Source of the DNA: Proteles cristata cristata
Taxonomy: Eukaryota; Chordata; Mammalia; Carnivora; Hyaenidae
Direction: 5' to 3'
Length of the DNA: 64,000 bases
Assembly: GCA_017311185.1 (NCBI GenBank)
Contig: JAESUZ010003295.1
Location: 372,001-436,000 of the forward strand
This document shows positions 57,249 through 64,000 of this stretch, piece after piece (position 1 is the first letter of the stretch; every line of letters starts with the position of its first letter). Made by a program: the position numbers and the translations under genes. Below the pieces are notes generated by a model, which saw only the letters and a list, made by a program, of their open reading frames with translations, was not told where the DNA came from and did no database searches.

Positions 57249-59454
57249 TTTTTCCAAATAGTTTACTGTGAAATTAGTTTCCACATAACACCCAGTGCTC
57301 ATCCCCACAAGTGTCCTCCTCCATGCCCCCCCTCCTCCCCCCCACATCCACCAGTCCTCAGTTTTTGTCAGCATTCAAGAGTCTCTCATGGTTTGCCTCT
57401 CTCCCTTTCCCCCACCATTTCCGCCCTTCTTCTCCCCCTTGGTCCTCTGTTAAGTTCCTCCTAATCCTCCTATACGTGCACACATATGATATTTGTCCTT
57501 CTCTGCCTGACTTATTTCGCTCAGCATAACACCCTCAAGGTCTATCCATGTTGCTACACATGGCCAGTTTTCATTCTTTCTCATTGCCATGTAATATTCC
57601 ATGGTATAGATAAACCACATCTTCTTGATCCATTCATCTGTTGATGGACACTTAGGCTCTTTCCATGTTTTAGCTATTGTGGAGAGTGTTGCTATGAACA
57701 TTGGGGTACATGTGCTCCTATGCATCAGCATTTCTGTATCCCTTGGGTAAATTCCTAGCAGTGCTATTGCTGGGTCCTAGGGGAGTTCTATTGTTAGTTT
57801 CCTGAGGAAACTCCACACTGTTTTCCAGAGGGGCTGTACCAGTTTACATTCCCACCAACAGTGTAGGAGGGTGCCCGTTTCTCCACATCCTCGCCAGCAT
57901 CTAGAGTTCTCTGATTGGCTCATTTTAGCCACTCTGACTGGCGTGAGGTGGTATCTCAGTGTGGTTTTGATTTGTATTTCCCTGATGAGGAGGGATGCGG
58001 AGCATCATTTCATGTGTTTTTTGGCCATCTGGATGTCCTCTTTGGAGAAGTGTCTGTTCATATCTTTTGCCCATTTCTTCACTGGGTTGTTTGTGTTTTG
58101 GGCGTGTAGTTTGGTGAGTTCCTTATAGATTCTTGATATTAACCCTTTATCTGATATGTCATTTGCAGCTATCTTTTCCCATTCCGTTGGTTGCCTATTA
58201 ATTTTCTGGGTTGTTTCCCTGGCTGTGCAGAAGCTTTTAATCTTGATGAGGTCCCAACAGTTTATTTTTGCTCTTGATTCCCTTGCTTTTGGGGATGTGT
58301 CAATTAAGAAGTTGCTGCGGTGGAGGTCAAGAAGGTTGTTTCCTGCTTTCTCCTCTAGGGTGTTGATAGTTTCCTGTCTCACGTTCAGGTCCTTTATCCA
58401 TTTTGAGTTTATTTTTGTGCATGGTGTGAGAAAATGATCTAGTTTCATTCTTCTGCATGTTGCTGTCCAGTTTTCCCAACACCATCTGTTAAAAAGGCTG
58501 TTTTTTTCCGTTGGATATTCTTTCCTGCCTTGTCAAAGATTAGTTGGCTGTATACTTTTGGGTCCACTTCTGAGTTCTCAATTCTGTTCCATTGGTCTAT
58601 GTGTCTGTTTTCGTGCCAATACCATACTGTCTTGATGATGACAGCTTTGTAGTAGATGTTAAAGTCTGGGATGGTGATACCTCCCATTTTGGTTTTATTT
58701 TTCAGCATTACTTTGGCTATTCGGGGTCTTTTGTGGTTCCATACAAATTTTTGGATAGTTTGTTCTAGTTTTGAGAAGTATGCTGGTGCAATTATGATTG
58801 GCATTGCATTGAATGTGTAGATTGCTTTGGGTAGTAATGACATCTTAACAATATTTATTCTTCCTATCCATGAGCATGGAATGTTTTTCCATTTCTTTGT
58901 GTCTTCTTCAATTTCCTTCATAAGTTTTCTATAGTTTTCATCATACAGATCTCTTGTATCCTTGGTTAGGTTTATTCCGAGGTACTTTGTGGTTTTTTGT
59001 GCAGTTGTGAATGGGATCAGTTTCTTGATTTCTCTTTCTGTTGCTTCATTGTTAGTGTATAAAAATGCAACGATTTCTGTACGTTGATTTTGTACCCTGC
59101 AACTTGGCTGAATTCTTGGATCAGTTCTAGTAGGCTTCTGGTGGAGTCTGTCGGGTTTTCTTTGTAGAGTATCATGTCATCTGCGAAGAGTGAAAGTTTG
59201 ACTTCCTCTGTGCCAATTCTGATGCCTTTGATTTCCTTTTGGTGTCTGATGGCTGATGCTAGGACTTCCAGCACTATGTTAAACAAGAGTGGTGACAGTG
59301 GGCATCCCTGTCGTGTTCCTGATCTCAGGGGGAAAGCTCTCAGTTTTTCCCCGTTGAGGATGATGTTAGCTGAAGGCTTCTCATAGATGGCTTTGATGAT
59401 GTTTAAGTAGGTTCCTTCTATCCCAACTTTCTCGAGAGTCTTTATTAAGAAGGG
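57249..59454 (-). mobile_element. young 2.2-kb L1 nested in the full-length L1
   Basis: 5'-truncated minus-strand L1 of the same group as 18067-19061 and 35713-38412. It contains 3' UTR, ORF2 C-terminus (stop at 57450) and part of the RT. Perfect 17-bp TSD TCCATCCCTTTACTTTT at 57232-57248 and 59455-59471. No further insertions inside it. ORF2 is broken into frames 57450-57731, 58005-58448, 58445-58921 and 59017-59286. Confidence 0.97.
58445..58921 (-). pseudogene. L1 ORF2p thumb/connection fragment (158 codons)
   Basis: [58 protein letters not shown] and [17 protein letters not shown] in order, the region after the FADD palm of L1 reverse transcriptase. The RT FADD motif itself lies in the adjacent frame 59017-59286 ([13 protein letters not shown]). 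Confidence 0.88.
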
Positions 59455-59699
59455 TCCATCCCTTTACTTTTAATCTGATGGTGTCTTCCAGTCTAAAATG
59501 CATTTCTTGTAGACAGCAAATAGATGGATTTTGTTTTTTCATCCATTCTGCTACCCAATGTCTTATTATTGGAGCATTCAGCCCATTTACATTCAGTGTT
59601 ATTATTGAAATATATTGGTTTAGAGTCATTGTGTCTTTTGTAGGATTCATGCTTGTGGTGGTGTCTATGGTATCTTGCGTTCCTTGCAACATTTCCCTC

Positions 59700-60640
59700 A
59701 GAGAATCCCCCTCAGGATTTCTTGTAGGGCTGGTTTAATGGTGACAAATTCTTTCAATTTTTGTTATTAGGAAAGACTTTAATCTCTCCTTCTATTCTGA
59801 ACGAAAGCTTGCTGGATAGAGGATTCTTGGCTGCATATTTTTTCTGTTCATTACATTTAATATCTCCTGCCATTCCTTTCTGGCCTGCCAAGTTTCAGTA
59901 GATAGGTCTGTCACCACTCTGATAGGTTTCCCTTTGTATGTTAGGGCCCTTTTCTCCCAAGCTGCTTTCAAAATTCTCTTTGTCCTTATTTTGCCAGTTT
60001 CACTATGATATGTCATGCAGAAGATCGATTGATATTACGTCTGAGGAGAGTTCTCTGTGCGTCTTGAATTTCAACATCTACTTCCCTCCACAGGTTGGGG
60101 AAGTTCTCTGCTATAATTTGTTCCAGGACTCTTTCAGCACCTTTCCCTCTCTATTCCTGTTCTGGGATTCCTATGATATGGATATTGTTCCGTTTGATTG
60201 TATCGCTGAGCTCTCGAACTCTTCTTTCCTGTTCCTGGATCAGTTTATCTCTCTTTTTCTCAGTTTCTTTTTCTATAATTGTGTCTTCTAAATCACTTAT
60301 TCTCTTTTCTGCCTCTTCAGTCCGTGCATTGGATACCTCCATTTTATTATGTATATCATTTATCGCATTTTTAAATTCATAATAACTGTTTCTAAGCTCC
60401 ATAGTGTTTGTAACCGTAGTTTCTCTGATGCCTTCCATGGTTTTTTCAAGCCCAGCGATTAATTTTATGATTATTGTTCTAAATTCTTGTTCAGTTATGT
60501 TGCTTATATCTGATTTGAGCAGTTCTTTAGCGATCATTTCTTCCTGGAATTTTTTGGAGAATAGTTCTTCCGTGTCATCATTTTGGTTAGCTCTCTATTC
60601 CTTGTTAATTTTAAGAGCTTGTTGTACACTCTGCCCCTGT
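59700..60640 (-). pseudogene. L1 ORF1 of the full-length element (broken)
   Basis: Minus-strand ORF1. A 128-codon frame (60151-60537) starts MIAKELLKSDISNITEQEF and contains the coiled-coil NSYYEFKNAINDIHNKMEVS, RISDLEDTIIE and the RRM start NNIHIIGIPEQE. The C-terminal part follows in another frame (59792-60016: ILKAAWEKRALTYKGKPIRV and the MQPRILYPASFRSE end). ORF1p is an RNA-binding trimer needed for retrotransposition. Frameshifts and an upstream in-frame TAG mean no complete protein. The start codon is uncertain. Confidence 0.85.
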
Positions 60641-61850
60641 GAATTCTGCTGTATTAGATTGGGCTCTTTGACTGTTCAGGGTTTGTCTGTTCAGGAAGTG
60701 TTCTTTGAATGGTGTCTCTTGGTTTTTCTTGTTGAGCATTTGGTTATTATGTTTCCCTACTCGTAGGGGTATTTGGGACTCTCCACCATGTGTAGTTTGG
60801 CTTGTTTCTGACGTAGCCCTGGAAGAAGAAAACAGACAACCACAATGTTGTCTGAAAACAGACAAAACCAATAAACACGCAAACCCAGGCTCAGGTAAAC
60901 ACAACAACAACAACAATAAACACAACAACAACAACAACAACAAAACGGCTCTCTGGTGGGGATGGGCGTGGTTAGGTGTAGGCAGATGTGGCCTCCACTG
61001 TGTCTGCTGACTGCTCCCTGAGGCCCCACCTTGGTGGTTGTGGGAGAAGATTGGCCTCGCCCCAGTCCCTTCTCAGTGAAGCATTGCAAATCACTCCTTT
61101 GGGTCTGATCTCCCTGTGCTGAGGACATAGCCAAGGTGGGCTGAGTTCTATGCCCAGTGCCCAGCCTCATTTCCAGATCCCAGTCTGGGGGTTTCTTTAT
61201 TCTGCCCTAAACAGTCCTGCAGGTCACTGCTTCCCTGTTGCGGGGGGGGGTGGGGTGGGGGATTTAGTGGGTGGTGGGGAAAGTGTTGCAGCCTCAGAAC
61301 CGCTGGGGTCAAGCAGCAATACAACCCCGTGCGTGTGGGGAACCTAGCAACTTCAGGTGCCCTGAGTCTGCTCCGCCGCCGGGCCTCTGCCACCAGGGAT
61401 GGTGCCAGGAAGGCTGTAGTGCAGTTTTTTCTGGCACTTTCTGGGACCGGGGGCATCTAGTTCGAAGTCAGCACCTCAGCCATAAATAAAAAACGCTCTC
61501 TTTACAAGTTGAGGTTTCCTCTTCTCTATCAATGGTTCTATGAGCAATCTCAGTTTCTCTTTCCTTTCCCCTAGATTTGCTGCCCCTCACCAGGCTCGCC
61601 TTGGCTCATCACTCACCACAGCTGCACGGTTCCCTCCCCTTCCTCCTTATCTCTGAGTCCCGTCCCGCTTTTATCTTTCCCAGTTCGCACTCACACACTT
61701 ATGAGGTTTCCTTCCCAGTGTATTCTGTCTCGTTCACTTCCCAAACTCCTGTGGCTCAGTGTCATATGACTTCAGGCCTTCTCTATTTGAGAGTTGGGTT
61801 CAAGCGAAATGCACGGAGCTCCCTACTTCTCCGCCATCTTGCCAACTCTG
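60641..61850 (-). promoter_or_regulatory. L1 5' UTR with internal promoter
   Basis: About 1.2 kb of GC-richer sequence ending at the L1 start. On the minus strand GGCAAGATGGCGGAGAAGTA (61850-61831) includes the AAGATGGCGG motif recognised by YY1, which positions L1 transcription. The region includes an (AAC)n tract (60902-60942) and a G-rich tract (61239-61262). Apparent frames here (for example 60611-60943 and 60757-61170, rich in Leu and Cys) come from the AAC repeat and are not real genes. Confidence 0.85.
60902..60942 (+). repeat. (CAA)n trinucleotide tract in L1 5' UTR
   Basis: Two runs of AAC/CAA units separated by AATAAACAC. On the L1 sense strand this is (GTT/TTG)n just upstream of ORF1. 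Confidence 0.92.
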
Positions 61851-64000
61851 TATACCACATCTTTTTTATCCATTCATCTGTCAGTGGATATTTGGGCTCT
61901 TTCCATACTTTGGCTATTGTCAATATCACTGCTATAAACATTGGGGTGCATGTGCCCCTTTGAAACAATACACTTGTATCCCTTGATAAATACCTAGTAG
62001 TGCAACTTCTGGGTCGTAGGGTAGTTCTATTTTTAATTTTTTGAGGAAGCTCCATACTGTTTTCCAGAGTGGCTGTCCCAGTTTGCATTCCTACCAGTAG
62101 TGCAAAAGAGATCCTCTTTCTGTGTACCCTCACCAACATTTGTTTTTACCTAAGTTGTTAATTTTAACTATTCTGACTGGTGTGAGGTAGTGTATCCTTG
62201 TGGTTTTAATTTGTATTTCCCTATTTATAAGTGACGTTGAGCATTTTTTCATTTGTTGATTGACCATCTGCATGTCTTCTTTGGAGAAGTCTTTATTCAT
62301 GTCCTTTGCCCATTTCTTCACTGGATTATTTGTTTTTTGAGAGTTGAGTTTGATAAGTTCTTTATAGATTTTGGATACTAACCCTTTATCTGATGTGTCA
62401 TTTGCAAATATCTTCTCCCATTCCATCAGTTGCCTTTTAGTTTTGCTGATTGTTTCCTTTGCTGTGCAGAAGCTTTTTATTTTGATGATGTCCCAATAGT
62501 TCATTTTTGCTTTTGTTTCTCTTGCTTCCAGAGACATGTTGAGTAAAAAGCTGCTGCAGCTGAGGTCAAAGAGATTGTTGCCTGCTTTCTCCTCTAGGGT
62601 TTTAATGGTTTCCTGGAGATATCCATTTTGAGTTTATTTTTGTGTATGCTGTAAAAAAGTGGTCCAGGTTCATTTTTGTGCAAGTTGTTGTCCAGTTTTC
62701 CCAGTCCCATTTGCTGAAGAGGCTGTCTTTATTTGATTGTGTATTCTTTCCTGCTTTGTCAAAGATAAGTTGACCATATAGTTTGGGTCCATTTCTGGGT
62801 TCTCTGTTCTATTTCATTGATCTGAGTATTTGTTTTTGTGCCAGTACCATGATGTCTTGATGATTATAGCTTTCTAATACATCTTGAAGTCTGGGATTGT
62901 GATGCCCTCAGCTTTGTTTTTCTTTTTCAGGATTACTTTGGCTATTCAAGGTCTTTTCTAGTTCCATACAAATTTTAGGATTGTTTGTTCTAGCTCTAGA
63001 ATGCTGATGTTATTTTGATAGTGATTGCATTGAATATGTAGATTGCTTTGGGTAGTATTAACATTTTAACAATATTCATTCTTCCAATCCAGGAGAATGG
63101 AATATTTTTCCATTTGTGTGTGTGTGTCTTCTTCCATTTCTTTCATGAGTTTTGTATAGTTTTCTGTGTATAGATTTTTCACCTTTTTGGTTAGGTTTAT
63201 TTCTGGGTATTTTATGGGTTTTTGTGCAATTTTAAATGGGATAGATTCCTTTATTTCTCTGTTGCTTCATTATAGGTGTATAGAAATGCAGCCAATTTCT
63301 GTGCATTGATTTTATATCTTACAACTTTGCTGAATTCATGGATCTGTTCTAGCAGCTTTTTTGGGAGGGTTTTCCATACAGCATATCATGTCATCTGTAT
63401 AGAGTAAAAGTTTGACTTCCTCCTTGTCGATTTGGATGCCTTTTAGTCCTTTGTCTTGTCTGATTGCTGAGGCTAGGTTTTTCAATACTATGTTGAATAC
63501 CAGTTGCAAGAATGGACATTCCTGTCGTGTTCCTGACCTTAGGGAGAAAGCTCTCAGCTTTTCCCCATTGAGGATGATATTAGCATTGGGTCTTTCACAT
63601 ATGGCTTTTAGGATCTCAAGGTATGATCCTTCTATCCCTTCTTTCTTGAGGGTTTTTATCAAGAAAGAATGCTGTATTATGTCAAATTCTTTCTCGGCAT
63701 CTATTGAGAGGATCATGTGGTTCTTGTCCTTTCTTTTATTGATATGATGAATCACATTGATTGTTTTGCAGATATTGAACCAGCCCTGCATCCCAGGTAC
63801 AAATCCCACTTGGTCAGGGTGAGTTAATCTTTTAATGTATTGTTGGATCCAGTTGGCTGTTATTTTGTTGAGGATTTTTGCATCATCTTCATCAAGAAAA
63901 TTGGTCTATGGTTCTCCTTTTCAGTGGGGTCTTTGTCTGATTTTGGAATCAAAATTATGTTGACTTCATAGAAAGAGTTTGGAAATTTTCCTTCCACTTT
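61851..64000 (-). mobile_element. old L1 host: ORF2 C-terminus to reverse transcriptase (right part, continues beyond window)
   Basis: Minus-strand old L1 resuming from 52605. C-terminal ORF2 (61783-62139; 62130-62537 with [20 protein letters not shown]) is followed by thumb and RT (63336-63809: [49 protein letters not shown]). The RT palm reads Y-T-D-D instead of F-A-D-D. The element runs off the end at 64000. Decayed and inactive. Confidence 0.92.
63336..63809 (-). pseudogene. L1 ORF2p reverse-transcriptase fragment (157 codons)
   Basis: Open from [20 protein letters not shown] through the first catalytic aspartate (SIDAEKEF, with E for the usual A) to the palm motif LYTDDM. The frame ends shortly after. 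Its substitutions at conserved positions indicate age. Confidence 0.85.

Larger units (their letters stand above)
52841..59629 (-). pseudogene. L1 ORF2 of the full-length element (broken)
   Basis: Starts at the ATG on the minus strand at 59629-59627 (MTLNQYISIITLNVNGLNAP), the usual N-terminus of the APE-type endonuclease, followed by NPSICCLQEMHF with its catalytic glutamate. After the nested L1 and SINE the endonuclease resumes (56203-56679: VHGTFSKIGHI). The region before the reverse transcriptase follows (55838-56314: [20 protein letters not shown]), then the RT palm (54451-54690: [13 protein letters not shown], with F-S-D-D instead of F-A-D-D), the thumb, and the C-terminus ending RIGGLRGT at 52841. 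Several frameshifts and the nested insertions abolish function. Confidence 0.9.
52644..61850 (-). mobile_element. full-length L1 (5' UTR, ORF1, ORF2, 3' UTR), with nested L1 and three SINEs
   Basis: Minus-strand L1 spanning 9.2 kb. Removing the nested L1 (57249-59454) and SINEs (54825-55051, 55107-55341, 56964-57190) leaves about 6.3 kb, the size of a complete L1. The 3' end is at 52644 (tail T-tract to the left). ORF2 runs from about 59629 down to 52841, ORF1 about 60640-59700, 5' UTR about 61850-60640. The 5' terminus, read on the minus strand, is GGCAAGATGGCGGAGAAGTA at 61831-61850, the expected start of a carnivore L1. All frames are broken, so it is inactive. It is nested in the older L1 of 52170-52605 and 61851-64000. 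Confidence 0.93.

Noticed and set aside
60611..61170. Leucine- and cysteine-rich minus-strand frames (110 and 137 codons)
   Set aside because: They arise from the (AAC)n tract and GC-rich L1 5' UTR, which is non-coding in L1.
1..64000. The many 60-150 codon open frames in six frames
   Set aside because: Nearly all overlap L1 ORF1/ORF2 on the correct strand or are shadows of L1 and SINE sequence on the opposite strand; none has a host-gene context.
1..64000. CRISPR array, operon, insertion sequence, phage or bacterial toxin system
   Set aside because: No direct-repeat array with spacers, no ribosome-binding-site pattern, no prokaryotic gene density; composition and repeats are mammalian throughout.

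Overview
The window is nuclear DNA of a carnivoran mammal, most likely a felid. The diagnostic feature is about twenty copies of a tRNA-Lys-derived SINE of the cat lineage (SINEC_Fc type). They have a GGGGCGCCTGGGTGGC head, a B box reading GGTTCGAGCC, a CT-rich body and an A-rich tail, and many are flanked by visible target-site duplications (TSDs). There is no bacterial, viral or organellar gene content. No intact protein-coding gene can be demonstrated; nearly all long reading frames are pieces of LINE-1 (L1) ORF1/ORF2 or their shadows.

Layout. 1-672: 3' end of a + strand L1 split by a SINE. 673-3548: ancient L1/HAL1-like and hAT relics with SINEs. 3549-4100: a CpG-rich, promoter-like stretch with a CCAAT box, an E2F-like site and splice-donor consensus. 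4330-5090: an LTR-like stretch. 5140-9461: old L1 pieces of both strands. 10570-11030: an inverted (twin-primed) L1. 11277-17008: an old minus-strand L1 with a younger L1 nested inside. 18067-19061: a young truncated L1 with a perfect TSD. 20671-22965: an old + strand L1. 25870-29370: non-repetitive DNA with an RFX X-box/ZNF143-like promoter candidate and a well-formed candidate exon. 29622-31733: L1 ORF1 piece, SINE and a textbook twin-primed L1. 33550-34650: ancient L1 relic. 35713-38412: young 2.7 kb L1. 38880-39335: L2. 39617-39687: a 49-bp L1 tail insertion. 40830-42029: ERVL internal fragment and LTR. 43700-50100: MIR, L2, MaLR LTRs and SINEs. 50600-52010: ancient L1. 52170-64000: an old L1 that hosts a full-length younger L1 (52644-61850), which itself hosts a young L1 and three SINEs.

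Functionally, the only host signals are the two promoter-like stretches and one candidate 5' exon on the + strand. Most young L1s lie on the minus strand, which fits (but does not prove) an intron of a + strand gene. I found no undescribed molecular system. The notable content is retrotransposition stratigraphy and one candidate ciliary-type promoter. Family names for old repeats rest on remembered consensus patterns and should be confirmed with RepeatMasker.
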